A stretch of 64,000 nucleotides of DNA from Paenibacillus flagellatus. GTDB taxonomy: Bacteria > Bacillota > Bacilli > Paenibacillales > NBRC-103111. The DNA is taken from positions 1 to 64,000 of the forward strand of contig NZ_QJVJ01000005.1 in the NCBI RefSeq assembly GCF_003217775.1, read 5' to 3'. The notes under the pieces were generated by a model. The model made no database searches. It was given only the letters and a program-made list of their open reading frames with translations, and had not been told where the DNA came from. How positions within the stretch are numbered: the first letter of the stretch is position 1; every line of letters starts with the position of its first letter. Of this stretch, positions 15,401 to 24,713 are shown piece after piece. A program made the position numbers and the translations under genes.

Positions 15401-16813
15401 ATGGTATTTTCCAGCTTCGTATTTTTGTTCGCGTTTTTGCCGGTCGTGCTTCTTCTGTATTTCGTTACGCCGGATCGCGCGAAAAACGCCGTCCTGCTCA
15501 TCTTCTCCTTGCTGTTTTACGCTTGGGGGGAGCCGGTTTGGATCGTCGTTCTGCTGCTGAACGCGGCCGTCGGATGGGGCTGCGGGCTGTGGATCGAACG
15601 ATGCCGCGGCCGGAAGAAGGCGGCCGCCGTCCTGTTCGGCTCGGCCGCTTTTCAGATCGCGCTGCTCGTCTATTTCAAGTACACCGGCCTTTTGCTGCAC
15701 ACGCTCCAAGCCGCGATCGGGGTCGCGCTTCCGTTCCGCGAGCCCGGCCTGCCGATCGGCATCTCCTTTTTCACCTTTCATCTGATCTCCTACTTGACCG
15801 ACGTATACAGAGGGGAAGCGCGGGCGCTGAAGTCGTACTCGCAGCTGCTGCTGTACCTCTCGCTGTTCCCCCAGCTCGTCGCGGGTCCGATCGTCCGCTT
15901 CGCCGACGTGCATCGGCAGCTGGAAAGACGCCGCGTCACATTGGAAGACTTCGCACGGGGCATATCGCGGTTCGTCATCGGCTTGGGGAAGAAGGTCGTA
16001 TTCGCCGATTCGCTGGCGGGGCTGGCCGCCGTTTATTTGGAAGGCGATCCCGGCAAGCTGTCGGTCGCGGGCGCTTGGTTCGGCATCGTCCTGTTCGCGC
16101 TGCAAATTTATTTCGACTTTTCCGGCTACTCGGATATGGCCATCGGGCTCGGGCGGATGTTCGGGTTCGCGTTCAAGGAAAATTTCGATTACCCGTACGT
16201 CTCCCGCAGCGCGACGGAATTTTGGCGACGGTGGAACATATCGGTCGGCCGCTTTTTCCGGGATTACGTCTATATCCCGCTCGGAGGCAACCGGCGGCGG
16301 CCTTGGTTCAATCTGTTCGCGGTATGGGCGCTCACCGGGCTATGGCACGGGGCCAGCTGGAATTACGTCGCATGGGGGCTCTATTTCGGCCTCCTGATCG
16401 CGATCGAGAAAAGCTTCTTCTCCCGGCTGCTGGAAGCCGCTCCATCCCTGTTTTCGCATCTGTATTTCGCGATCGCCGTCTTGACGGGATGGGTGCTGTT
16501 CTACTTCGAAGCGATCGGCCGCGGACTCCTGTACTTGCGGACGATGTACGGCTTCGGGGCCGCGCCTTTGACGGATGCCGAGCTTGCGATTCGTTTGCAA
16601 AACAACGTCTTTTTGCTGCTTGCCGCCATCGTCGCCGCCACGCCGCTGCCCGCCGCCATTCACCGTGCGCTGGCGGAGCGTCTGCGGCCGGGCGCCGTCC
16701 GAGGCTTGTATACGAACGCGCTTGTGCCGGTCGTCTGCTTGGCGATATTGGCGGTTTCCGTTCTGCTCTTGGTCGGGAAAACGTACTCGCCTTTTTTCTA
16801 CTTTCGCTTTTGA
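15401..16813 (+). CDS. MBOAT-family O-acyltransferase
   Basis: A polytopic membrane acyltransferase of ~470 aa. The conserved FDFSGYSDMAIGLGRMFG, FWRRWNISVGRFFRDYVYIPLGGNR-type block and the active-site His in LTGLWHGASWNYVAWG identify the AlgI/DltB-like branch. It likely moves an acetyl or other acyl group across the membrane onto a cell-wall or exopolysaccharide. The ATG at 15401 begins a hydrophobic segment and has AAAGGG upstream; an in-frame start at 15329 would add 24 residues. The DHHW gene follows after 15 bases. Confidence 0.92.
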   Translation: MVFSSFVFLFAFLPVVLLLYFVTPDRAKNAVLLIFSLLFYAWGEPVWIVVLLLNAAVGWGCGLWIERCRGRKKAAAVLFGSAAFQIALLVYFKYTGLLLHTLQAAIGVALPFREPGLPIGISFFTFHLISYLTDVYRGEARALKSYSQLLLYLSLFPQLVAGPIVRFADVHRQLERRRVTLEDFARGISRFVIGLGKKVVFADSLAGLAAVYLEGDPGKLSVAGAWFGIVLFALQIYFDFSGYSDMAIGLGRMFGFAFKENFDYPYVSRSATEFWRRWNISVGRFFRDYVYIPLGGNRRRPWFNLFAVWALTGLWHGASWNYVAWGLYFGLLIAIEKSFFSRLLEAAPSLFSHLYFAIAVLTGWVLFYFEAIGRGLLYLRTMYGFGAAPLTDAELAIRLQNNVFLLLAAIVAATPLPAAIHRALAERLRPGAVRGLYTNALVPVVCLAILAVSVLLLVGKTYSPFFYFRF

Positions 16814-16828
16814 ACGGAGGACGTGGAC

Positions 16829-18205
16829 ATGCGATACGGACCGTTGCTTCAGGTCGGATTGTTTCTAACGTTTCTTTACGCCGGTCTCGGGGTCATGCTC
16901 GCATTCGGCGGGTCCGACGCCGTCTCGGACACGGAAAACCGCGCGCTTGCGCCGCTCCCCCTCTGGTCGATCGGCAAGCTGCGGTCCGGCGAATATTTCC
17001 GGGATCTCGAAAATTATTGGGCCGACCATGTGGCCTTTCGCGGCGCCTTGGTGAGTGCGGGCAAAAGACTGACGTCCTGGTACGGCGTAGCCGGCAAAGA
17101 CGACGTCATCCTGATCGCTTCGGACGCCAACAATACGGGCTCGGGAGCCATCGCCGCCCAAACGGACGAAACCGTCTCGCCGGCGGCAACCGGTCCGACG
17201 GCCGAAAGCGGAACGGCACCCGCGAGCATGGGGGCGGGCGCTACGCCGCCCCCGGTTGGGACGCCGGCTCCGGCTCCCGTTCCGGCTCCGGCGCCGACGC
17301 CCGTTTCGGGTGAAAAAGAGCGTATCGTCGGCAAAGTGTTGATCGTCGGCGATCGGGCGATGAATTTGTTCGCGCACGACCCGAACGCCGGCACGGCGTA
17401 TGCCGACGTCGTAAACCGGTTTGCCGACGAAGCCGCCCGGCGGCTCGGGCCGGATACGAGCGTAACCGTGCTGCTCGCGCCGACCGCCGCGGAGTGGGCG
17501 CAAGCTTCCGCGAAGCGCCCGCTCTCCGACTCCCAGCGACAGGCGATCGAGGACATTTATAACCGGCTGCGCCCTCGTGTGAGAACCGTAGACGCTTGGA
17601 CCGCTCTGCGCGATCACGGCGGCCAAGAGCTGTACTTCCGCACCGACCATCATTGGACCGCTACCGGCGCCTACTACGCCTATGCCGCTTTCGCCGGCGC
17701 GGCCGGCATGACGCCCGTTGCGCTCGAGCGGTACGAGACCGAATCCGTTCCCGGATTTTTGGGCTCGCTGTACTCGGCGACGCTGAGCCCCCGGCTCCGG
17801 CAAAACCCGGATTCGGTCAAGCTGTACAAGCCGTTCGTGAGCCACGAATACACTGTTCATTACAGCGGCCCGCTGCGGATGAACGTGCTCGATATGAGCC
17901 ATGCGTCCAAGACGAACAAATACCGCATTTTTTTAAGCGGCGACCGTCCTTGGGGGCTTATTAAAACCGACTCCGCCCACGACAGGCGGATCGCCGTCGT
18001 GAAGGATTCGTACGGCAACGCCTTCGTGCCGTTTTTGCTGCCGCATTACAAAGAAATTTACGTAATCGATCCCCGCCAATTCCATATCCCGCTAACGGAT
18101 TTTCTCGCGGAGCGGCGCATTGCGGAGGTGCTGTTTCTGAACGATGCGGAAGTCTCGATGTACCGCGGCTTCACCGACCAGATCGACAAGCTGCTGCGAA
18201 AATGA
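16829..18205 (+). CDS. DHHW-family extracytoplasmic acyltransferase partner
   Basis: A 458-aa protein with an N-terminal membrane anchor (residues 4-25) and a long outer domain. The RTDHHWTATGAY motif is the DHHW/AlgX-AlgJ catalytic-type block; DSYGNAFVPFLLPHY near the end resembles the SGNH Ser block. Residues ~110-160 are a Pro/Ala/Thr-rich linker (PAPAPVPAPAPTP). GGAGG lies 8 bases before the ATG at 16829. With the MBOAT upstream it forms the usual two-gene module for O-acylation of a surface polymer. No polymer synthesis genes are visible nearby. Confidence 0.9.
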   Translation: MRYGPLLQVGLFLTFLYAGLGVMLAFGGSDAVSDTENRALAPLPLWSIGKLRSGEYFRDLENYWADHVAFRGALVSAGKRLTSWYGVAGKDDVILIASDANNTGSGAIAAQTDETVSPAATGPTAESGTAPASMGAGATPPPVGTPAPAPVPAPAPTPVSGEKERIVGKVLIVGDRAMNLFAHDPNAGTAYADVVNRFADEAARRLGPDTSVTVLLAPTAAEWAQASAKRPLSDSQRQAIEDIYNRLRPRVRTVDAWTALRDHGGQELYFRTDHHWTATGAYYAYAAFAGAAGMTPVALERYETESVPGFLGSLYSATLSPRLRQNPDSVKLYKPFVSHEYTVHYSGPLRMNVLDMSHASKTNKYRIFLSGDRPWGLIKTDSAHDRRIAVVKDSYGNAFVPFLLPHYKEIYVIDPRQFHIPLTDFLAERRIAEVLFLNDAEVSMYRGFTDQIDKLLRK

Positions 18206-18396
18206 TAGGCCGGAACGACAAGAAAGAAGAACCTCCGGCGCTCTTCCCGCACATTCCCTGTCCATCCGCTCCAAGCGGACCGCGGTGGGGAACGGCGACG
18301 GGAAGCGCCCGCTTTTCAGAAACGACGTCCGATTCATCGTTGGATTGCCTCTTGAATGAATATCTCTATTCCTCCGCCCATCCGCCGTGGACCCAA
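18206..18396. other. Intergenic stretch after the DHHW gene
   Basis: I see no gene and no clear plus-strand terminator here. It lies between the converging DHHW gene and the ftsY terminator. Confidence 0.5.
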
Positions 18397-18398
18397 TA

Positions 18399-18439
18399 AA
18401 AAAGCCGGGAGAAGAGGTCATTGCCCCTTGCTCCCGGCT
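18399..18439 (-). terminator. Intrinsic terminator after ftsY
   Basis: AGCCGGGAG and CTCCCGGCT form a perfect 9-bp stem with a 19-base loop; on the minus strand it is followed by TTTTTT. It ends the smc-ftsY unit. Confidence 0.85.
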
Positions 18440-18496
18440 CATGCGCTTGCCTGTATCCGTACACGGCTGCGCCGCCCGACAAGCTTCCCCTGCCGA

Positions 18497-19495
18497 TTAC
18501 GCTTCGGCTTCCTCGGCCGCTTCTTTCTGGATCAGCCCGGCGAACAGCGCGTGGACGAACTGCTCGGAGTCGAAATCTTCGAGATCGTCCATCTTCTCGC
18601 CGAGTCCGACGAGCTTCACGGGGATGTTCAGCTCGTGCCGGATCGCGATAACGATGCCGCCCTTCGCCGTGCTGTCCAGCTTGGACAGGACGAGACCGGT
18701 CACCCCCGTCTTCTCGCCGAACAGCTTCGCCTGGTTGAGCGCGTTTTGGCCGGTCGTGGCGTCGATGACGAGCAGCGTCTCGTGCGGCGCATCCGGAATT
18801 TCCCGACGGATGACGCGATAAATTTTGTTCAGCTCCTCCATCAGGTTCGCCTTGTTTTGCAGACGGCCCGCCGTATCGCACAACAGCACGTCGACGCCGC
18901 GCGTCTTGGCCGCCTGGATCGCGTCGAACATGACGGCCGCCGGATCGGAGCCCTCCGAATGCTTGATGACGTCGACGCCCGCGCGCTGGCCCCATACTTC
19001 GAGCTGGTCGATCGCCGCCGCGCGGAACGTGTCGCCCGCCGCGAGCAGCACTTTTTTCCCTTGCGACTTGAACCGGTGGGCCAGCTTGCCGATCGTCGTC
19101 GTCTTGCCGACGCCGTTGACGCCGACGAACAGGTAGACCGTCATGCCGTTCTCGGACATGCGCAGCCGGTTATCCTCGGCACCCTGCAGCATCCCGACCA
19201 GCTTCTCGGACAAAATCGGCTGCAGGTCGGCCGGATTTTCCAGCTTCCGCTTGCGCACCTCGGCGCGCAGCTCGTCGATCAGCTCGAGCACCGTATTGAC
19301 GCCGACGTCGGCGCCGATCAAAATTTCCTCGAGCTCCTCGTAAAACTCCTCGTCGATTTTTTTGCGGCGGAGAATCAGCTCCTCCACCCGTTCGACGAAG
19401 GCGGAGCGGGTTTTGCTCAAGCCCTCTTTAAATTTGTTCGTCACCGTCTCCGCTTTGGCGGAAATGCTTTCGCGCAGCTTTTTGAAAAAACTCAT
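18497..19495 (-). CDS. ftsY: Signal recognition particle receptor FtsY
   Basis: The membrane-associated SRP receptor GTPase, 332 aa, with a short basic N-terminus in place of the long acidic domain of E. coli FtsY. G1 is [11 protein letters not shown]3 is [12 protein letters not shown], and [11 protein letters not shown] contains G4; [12 protein letters not shown] is the SRP-GTPase insertion. It lies 35 bases downstream of smc, as in Bacillus, but ffh has been separated from it by an accessory block. Confidence 0.97.
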   Translation of the reverse strand: MSFFKKLRESISAKAETVTNKFKEGLSKTRSAFVERVEELILRRKKIDEEFYEELEEILIGADVGVNTVLELIDELRAEVRKRKLENPADLQPILSEKLVGMLQGAEDNRLRMSENGMTVYLFVGVNGVGKTTTIGKLAHRFKSQGKKVLLAAGDTFRAAAIDQLEVWGQRAGVDVIKHSEGSDPAAVMFDAIQAAKTRGVDVLLCDTAGRLQNKANLMEELNKIYRVIRREIPDAPHETLLVIDATTGQNALNQAKLFGEKTGVTGLVLSKLDSTAKGGIVIAIRHELNIPVKLVGLGEKMDDLEDFDSEQFVHALFAGLIQKEAAEEAEA

Positions 19496-19530
19496 ACATT
19501 CGCTCCGTCCGTTCTTGGTTTAAAAACGCC

Positions 19531-22500
19531 TTACGCCGTCATCGCGTCTTCATCGTCCAGCCGTACCGAGACGAGCTTCGAGACGCCGCCTTCCTCCATC
19601 GTGACGCCATACAGCACGTCGGCCGACTCCATCGTCCCTTTGCGGTGGGTGACGACGATGAACTGCGTCTGCTCGGAAAACTCGCGCAGGTAGTCGGCGA
19701 ACCGGCTGACGTTCGCCTCGTCGAGCGCCGCCTCGACCTCGTCGAGGACGCAGAACGGGACCGGCTTCACGTGCAGGATGGCGAACAGAAGCGCCATCGC
19801 CGTCAAGGCGCGCTCGCCGCCGCTCAGCAGCTGCAGGTTTTGCAGCTTTTTGCCCGGCGGCTGCGCCACGATTTCGATGCCCGTATCGAGCAGCCGGTCC
19901 GGCTCGGACAAGATGAGGTCGGCCCGCCCGCCGCCGAACAGCTTCACGAACACGACGACGAACTGCGAGCGGATCGCGTCGAACGTCGACTTGAACCGCT
20001 TCGACATCTCCTCGTCCATCTCGCGGATGACGTGGTAGAGCGCCGTCTTCGCTTCGACGAGGTCGTTTTTTTGCTCGGATAAAAACTGGTACCGTTCGTT
20101 CACCCGCTGGTATTCCTCGATCGCGCCCAGGTTGACGTCGCCGAGCGCGGAAATTTGCCGCTTCAGCTCCTTCACCTCGGCCTGCATGGCGGGCACGTCG
20201 TCGGGCACCGGGTACCGCTCCTTGGCCAGCTCATAGCTCATTTCGTATTCCTCGGCCAGCTTCTTGAGCAGATTGTCCAGCTCGACGTCGAGCCGGTTGA
20301 CGCGCACCTCGGTTTGGCGAAGCTGCTCCTCGACCTGCTTGAGCTGCATCCGCTGCTCCTTGGTCAAGCTTTCGCCCTCCTCGAGCTTCTGCACCCATTT
20401 CGCCCGCTCGGCGCGCTTGAAGTCCATCTGCTCCGAGCCTTCCTGCTTTTTCAGCCGCAAATGGTTGAGCTGCTCGATCTGCTTCACCGATTCCGCGTCG
20501 TTCGCCGCGATGTCGTCCAGCACTTGCTGCATCAGCCGCTTGTTGCCGGCCCATTCGCGCTGCGAAGCCGACAAGTCGTCGTCGAACCGGCTCAGCTGCT
20601 CCTCGAGCGACTGCTTTTCCTGGCCGACGGAAGCGGTTTTCACCTTGAGCGACGTCAGCTGGCCCTGCAGCTCCTCCTTCGCCGACTCCTTCGCCTTGCG
20701 CGCCACCTCGGCGTCGCGAATCGCCTGCTGCAGCTCCGCCTCTTCCCGCTGCAGCTCGGCGAGCGCCTGCTCCGCGGCGTTTTTCTTCCGCTCGAACTCT
20801 TCCCGTTCCAAGACGAGCGCCTCGCGATCCTGCGAGTACAGCGAGGTTTGCTCCTCCGCGTTTTTCCCTTCGCTGTCGAGCTGGCTCAGGAGCGATCGGA
20901 GCTGCTGCTCCTCGATCCGCTGCTGCTCGCCCGACTGGCGCAGCTCGTCCAGCGTCCGGCTGCCGTCCGCCAGCTCGCGCTTGATCTGCTCCAGCTTTTT
21001 GCGCAGTTCCCCGAGCTGGCTTTCTGACGTGCGAATTTCTTTGTCCAAATCTTCGATTTGCCGCTGACGGCCGAGCAAGCTCGTGTTTTTCTTTTGCAGG
21101 CTGCCCCCCGTCATCGAGCCGCCGGGGTTGACGACGTCGCCCTCGAGCGTGACGACGCGGTACCGGTACTGGCACTTGGCCGCGATCCGGTTCGCATCCT
21201 CCAGCTTCTCCGCGACGATGACGTTGCCGAGCAGGCTCGACATGATGTTCTCGTACTTCGGGTCGAAACGGACGAGCTGGACGGCGATGCCGACGAAGCC
21301 GTTCATGCCGGAGACGCCGTTTCTCTCGTGCTCCGGGACGGATCGTCCGCGAATGACGTCGAGCGGCAAAAACGTCGCGCGGCCCGCCTGCCGGCGCTTC
21401 AAGTAGGCGATCGCCTCGCGCCCGGACGCCTCGTTCTCGACGACGATGTTTTGCAGCGCGCCGCCGAGGGCGGTTTCGATCGCCGTCTCCACCTCGGCCG
21501 GCACGTTGACGAGCTCGGCTACCGCACCGTGTATGCCCTTGAGGCCGTCGGGGCGATTTTTCGCCTTGAGCGCCTCCTTGACGCCGAGGGCGAAGCCGTC
21601 GTAGTCGTTTTGCATCTCCCGCATCGTATCGCGGCGCGAGACGAGCGCGTCGAGCTTCTGCTCCCACTTGCGCACCGTATCCTGCACCTGGCCGAGCAGC
21701 TCCTGCTTCGCCTTCATCTCTTGGCCGAGCGCCACGTACCGGTCCCGGCCCTCCTGCAGCTCGCGGGCCAGCTTCTCGGCTTGCCGCTGCAGCTCGCTCC
21801 GCCTGCGGACGATGTCGTCGCGCTGGCCGGACCATTTCGCGTACTCCTCTTCCATCCGATCCAGCCGCCGCCCGATCGACTCCATGCTCTGTTCCGCGTA
21901 GCGGATTTCGTTGCGGGCTTGAGCGGTCTTGTTCAACGTCTCGAGCAGCTCCGCCTTCAAATGCTCCTCCTCGGCGCTGGAGACGCCCCCGGCGACGCCG
22001 AGCAGCCGCTCCTCCTCCGCGGTGAGCTTCGCCTTCAGCTCCGCCAGCTCCTTCTCGAGCGCGGCGTGCTTCTCCCGATAGCCGGCCGTCTCGGCCTGCT
22101 TCTCCTCGATCCGCTGCCGCTGCGCCTCGATCGTCTGCTCGAGCTGGACGCGGTTCGCCTGCAAGTTTTTGCCGCGCTCCTTCAACACCTCGCCTTGGCC
22201 CTCGCACTTCTCGAACTGCTCGCTAAGCGCCAGCACCGTCTCGTGCAGCCGGTCTATCTCCTCCTCGAGCCGGCGCGCCTCCATCCGCTCCTTCTCGAGC
22301 AGGGCGTCGTGCTTGCTGACGATCGCGGACAGCTCGAGCTCTTCCTTCTGCAGCGCGGTCAGCTTCTCGCTCGCCTCCGACCACGAACGGTGTATGTTTT
22401 CGATCTGGTGGACGTACATCGAAATTTCGCCGGACTTCAGCTTCTCCTTCAGTTGCTTGTAGCGGATCGCCTTCTCCGACTGGTCGCGCAGCGGCTCGAT

Positions 22501-23103
22501 TTGATCCTCGAGCTCGGAGACGAGATCGTGGATGCGCAGCAGGTTTTGCTCCGTATCCGCAAGCTTCTTCTCCGCTTCCTTTTTGCGCGACTTGTATTTG
22601 ACGATTCCCGACGCTTCCTCGAAGATGCCCCGCCGGTCCTCCGATTTCGTGCTGAGGATTTCCTCGATCCGGCCCTGCCCGATGATCGAATACGCTTCCT
22701 TCCCGATCCCGGTGTCCATGAACAGCTCGGTGATGTCCTTCAGCCGGCAAGGCTGCTTGTTGATAAAATATTCGCTGTCCCCGCTCCGATGAATGCGCCG
22801 CGTCACCGTCACCTCGTTGAAATCGAGCGACAGCGATTCGTCCGTATTGTCGAGCGTAATCGACACTTCGCCGTAATTGACCGGCTTGCGGGCGTCACTC
22901 CCGGCGAAGATGATGTCCTCCATCTTGCCGCCGCGCAGCGATCGCGCGCTCTGCTCGCCGAGCACCCAGCGGATCGAGTCGGATATGTTGCTTTTGCCGC
23001 TGCCGTTCGGTCCGACGACGGCCGTAATGCCGCGAACGAACTCGAGCTCCGTCTTGTCGGCGAACGACTTGAACCCGGCCAGCTCCAAACGTTTCAAAAA
23101 CAT
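19531..23103 (-). CDS. smc: Chromosome partition protein Smc
   Basis: A 1,190-aa SMC ATPase that forms the condensin core with ScpA and ScpB (not in this window). The Walker A motif GPNGSGKSN is near residue 32. Two long coiled coils flank the hinge around residues 510-680 (KGIHGAVAELV, GGSMTGGS). The C-terminal head has the signature LLSGGERALTAMALLFA and Walker B CVLDEVEAALDE. GAGGTG precedes the ATG. An extended -10 promoter lies ~165 bases upstream. The neighbouring rnc of Bacillus is here displaced by the divergent mscL. Confidence 0.98.
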   Translation of the reverse strand: MFLKRLELAGFKSFADKTELEFVRGITAVVGPNGSGKSNISDSIRWVLGEQSARSLRGGKMEDIIFAGSDARKPVNYGEVSITLDNTDESLSLDFNEVTVTRRIHRSGDSEYFINKQPCRLKDITELFMDTGIGKEAYSIIGQGRIEEILSTKSEDRRGIFEEASGIVKYKSRKKEAEKKLADTEQNLLRIHDLVSELEDQIEPLRDQSEKAIRYKQLKEKLKSGEISMYVHQIENIHRSWSEASEKLTALQKEELELSAIVSKHDALLEKERMEARRLEEEIDRLHETVLALSEQFEKCEGQGEVLKERGKNLQANRVQLEQTIEAQRQRIEEKQAETAGYREKHAALEKELAELKAKLTAEEERLLGVAGGVSSAEEEHLKAELLETLNKTAQARNEIRYAEQSMESIGRRLDRMEEEYAKWSGQRDDIVRRRSELQRQAEKLARELQEGRDRYVALGQEMKAKQELLGQVQDTVRKWEQKLDALVSRRDTMREMQNDYDGFALGVKEALKAKNRPDGLKGIHGAVAELVNVPAEVETAIETALGGALQNIVVENEASGREAIAYLKRRQAGRATFLPLDVIRGRSVPEHERNGVSGMNGFVGIAVQLVRFDPKYENIMSSLLGNVIVAEKLEDANRIAAKCQYRYRVVTLEGDVVNPGGSMTGGSLQKKNTSLLGRQRQIEDLDKEIRTSESQLGELRKKLEQIKRELADGSRTLDELRQSGEQQRIEEQQLRSLLSQLDSEGKNAEEQTSLYSQDREALVLEREEFERKKNAAEQALAELQREEAELQQAIRDAEVARKAKESAKEELQGQLTSLKVKTASVGQEKQSLEEQLSRFDDDLSASQREWAGNKRLMQQVLDDIAANDAESVKQIEQLNHLRLKKQEGSEQMDFKRAERAKWVQKLEEGESLTKEQRMQLKQVEEQLRQTEVRVNRLDVELDNLLKKLAEEYEMSYELAKERYPVPDDVPAMQAEVKELKRQISALGDVNLGAIEEYQRVNERYQFLSEQKNDLVEAKTALYHVIREMDEEMSKRFKSTFDAIRSQFVVVFVKLFGGGRADLILSEPDRLLDTGIEIVAQPPGKKLQNLQLLSGGERALTAMALLFAILHVKPVPFCVLDEVEAALDEANVSRFADYLREFSEQTQFIVVTHRKGTMESADVLYGVTMEEGGVSKLVSVRLDDEDAMTA

Positions 23104-23266
23104 GGCTTCACCTCGAACGAGACTTTCTGCAAAACAACGTTGACTCTTTTATGGGAGGCCAAGCCCGCGACTGCCCTCTACCCGATGCGGACCGCCGGCG
23201 TTTCCGTACTTGGACTTGCGCTCGCCCGGCAAGGCCGATCGCATGCAAGCCGAACTTCCACAGCTT

Positions 23267-23275
23267 ATTGTAGCA
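23267..23275 (-). promoter_or_regulatory. Extended -10 promoter for smc
   Basis: On the minus strand TGC followed by TACAAT forms an extended -10 element; the -35 region is weak. It faces the mscL promoter about 60 bases away. Confidence 0.5.
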
Positions 23276-23326
23276 TAGTTGAGACGGTTGTTCATCTGGG
23301 ACACCGTTTTCTCCGGACCGATCCTG

Positions 23327-23335
23327 TGCTAGAAT
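23327..23335 (+). promoter_or_regulatory. Extended -10 promoter for mscL
   Basis: TGC followed by TAGAAT lies 31 bases before the mscL ATG. No good -35 hexamer is seen. Confidence 0.5.
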
Positions 23336-23366
23336 ACGAATATTACTGGACAAAGGTGGCCTATCG

Positions 23367-23762
23367 ATGTGGAAAGAATTTAAAGCGTTCGCACTTAAGG
23401 GCAATGTGCTCGACTTGGCGATCGGGGTGATCATCGGCGCCGCATTCGGGAAAATCGTCACCTCGTTGGTCAACGATTTGCTGATGCCCGTCATCGGCCT
23501 GCTCGTCGGCGGCATCGACCTGAACGACCTTCAGTTCAAGTACGGGGACGCCGTGCTGAAGTACGGCGCTTTTCTGCAGACGGTGATCGATTTCTTCATC
23601 GTTTCCTTCTCGATCTTCCTGTTTATTAAAGGACTCGGGAAATTGAAGCGCAAGGGCGAGGCGAAAGAAGAAGCGAAGCCCGATGCCCCGCCTCCTCCCA
23701 GCAAGGAAGAGCTGCTGCTCGCCGAAATCCGCGATTTGCTGAAGCAAAGACAGACGGATTGA
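23367..23762 (+). CDS. mscL: Large-conductance mechanosensitive channel
   Basis: MscL opens under membrane tension and releases solutes during hypo-osmotic shock. The 131-aa product has the N-terminal [27 protein letters not shown]-type first helix, a periplasmic-side loop, the second helix ([18 protein letters not shown]) and the C-terminal bundle motif [14 protein letters not shown] after a Pro-rich linker. AAAGGTGG precedes the ATG. It is divergent from smc and inserted between smc and rnc. Confidence 0.96.
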   Translation: MWKEFKAFALKGNVLDLAIGVIIGAAFGKIVTSLVNDLLMPVIGLLVGGIDLNDLQFKYGDAVLKYGAFLQTVIDFFIVSFSIFLFIKGLGKLKRKGEAKEEAKPDAPPPPSKEELLLAEIRDLLKQRQTD

Positions 23763-23793
23763 AGCTTCGGCGTGCCGGTTTAGCAATCGCATG

Positions 23794-23838
23794 AAAAATC
23801 GCCCCTCATTCGACCGATTGGCCGATTGAAGGGCGATT
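23794..23838 (-). terminator. Terminator-like hairpin between mscL and rnc
   Basis: AATCGCCC and GGGCGATT form an 8-bp stem with a long loop that can itself pair. The T-run (TTTTT) is only on the minus-strand side, so it more likely ends the rnc transcript, about 110 bases past the stop, though it also lies just after mscL. Confidence 0.55.
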
Positions 23839-23948
23839 CGCCGTTTACGGGGAAGGCGGCGACGTTCGTTCGTCGTCCGGACGCGGCATTCGCCGCCTGC
23901 CGGCTTCGAGTCGTGCCGTCCGGGCTGCCTGCCGCTTTTACCCTCGCC

Positions 23949-24647
23949 TCACGCCTTCTGCATCTCGTTAAGCCGCGCGAGCGCTTGAGAGGCGGCCCGC
24001 TGCTCCGCATCCTTCTTCGAACGGCCGGAGCCGGTGCCGAGCATCCGCTCGTCCATCCATACTTCGGAGACGAACTCCCGGTCGTGCGCCGGTCCCCGCT
24101 CCTCCACGATCCGGTATTCGACGGCCCCCATGCCCCGCCGCTGCGCGAATTCCTGCAGCTTCGTCTTATGGTCGCCCGTCAAAAGCAGCGTATCCTCCGG
24201 CAGAAACGGAAACAGGTGCGCCTGCAAAAACGACCGGACCGCCTCCAGCCCTTGATCCAGATAGAGCGCGCCGACGAACGATTCGAACACGTCGGCTAGC
24301 AGCGCCGGACGGGTACGGCCGCCCGTCAGCTCCTCTCCTTTGCCGAGAAACACGCAGGCGCCGAAGTCGAGCCGTTCCGCAAACTGGACGAGCGACGGCT
24401 CGCAGACGATCGAGGCCCGCTGCTTCGTCAGCTCCCCTTCCGGGCGCTCCGGATACGTGCGGTACAAATATTCCGAAACCGTCAGCTGCAGGACGGCGTC
24501 GCCCAAAAATTCGAGCCGCTCGTTGTCCTGCGTATCTTGCGTCCGCTGCTCGTTGACGTAGGAGGAGTGGGTAAACGCTTGCTTCAGCAAGCGGGGATCG
24601 CGAAACGCGATGCCCAGCTCGGCCTGCAGCTTCTTCAATGTTTTCAC
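23949..24647 (-). CDS. rnc: Ribonuclease III
   Basis: An Mg-dependent double-strand RNA endonuclease that processes rRNA precursors. The catalytic signature [13 protein letters not shown] is near residue 42, a second acidic cluster [13 protein letters not shown] near 120, and a C-terminal double-strand RNA-binding domain starts at about residue 157 ([11 protein letters not shown]) and ends [16 protein letters not shown]. The start is GTG with GGTGGA upstream; 232 aa is normal. It is the last gene after fabF, matching the acpP-rnc-smc neighbourhood of Bacillus. Confidence 0.96.
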   Translation of the reverse strand: MKTLKKLQAELGIAFRDPRLLKQAFTHSSYVNEQRTQDTQDNERLEFLGDAVLQLTVSEYLYRTYPERPEGELTKQRASIVCEPSLVQFAERLDFGACVFLGKGEELTGGRTRPALLADVFESFVGALYLDQGLEAVRSFLQAHLFPFLPEDTLLLTGDHKTKLQEFAQRRGMGAVEYRIVEERGPAHDREFVSEVWMDERMLGTGSGRSKKDAEQRAASQALARLNEMQKA

Positions 24648-24669
24648 GCAAATCCACCGCCTATCGTTA

Positions 24670-24692
24670 GCGAATCCCGTAGTAGGATTCGC
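24670..24692 (-). other. Perfect hairpin in the fabF-rnc gap
   Basis: GCGAATCC and GGATTCGC pair perfectly around a 7-base loop in the 66-base gap upstream of rnc. No T-run follows, so it is not a terminator. It could be a processing site, but nothing in the sequence proves that. Confidence 0.45.
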
Positions 24693-24713
24693 CCGCTTCG
24701 GCTCCGTTTATTC

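Noticed and set aside
21058-23430. A 790-codon plus-strand open frame
   Set aside because: It is the antisense shadow of smc; its Leu/Arg-rich sequence mirrors the coiled-coil codons.
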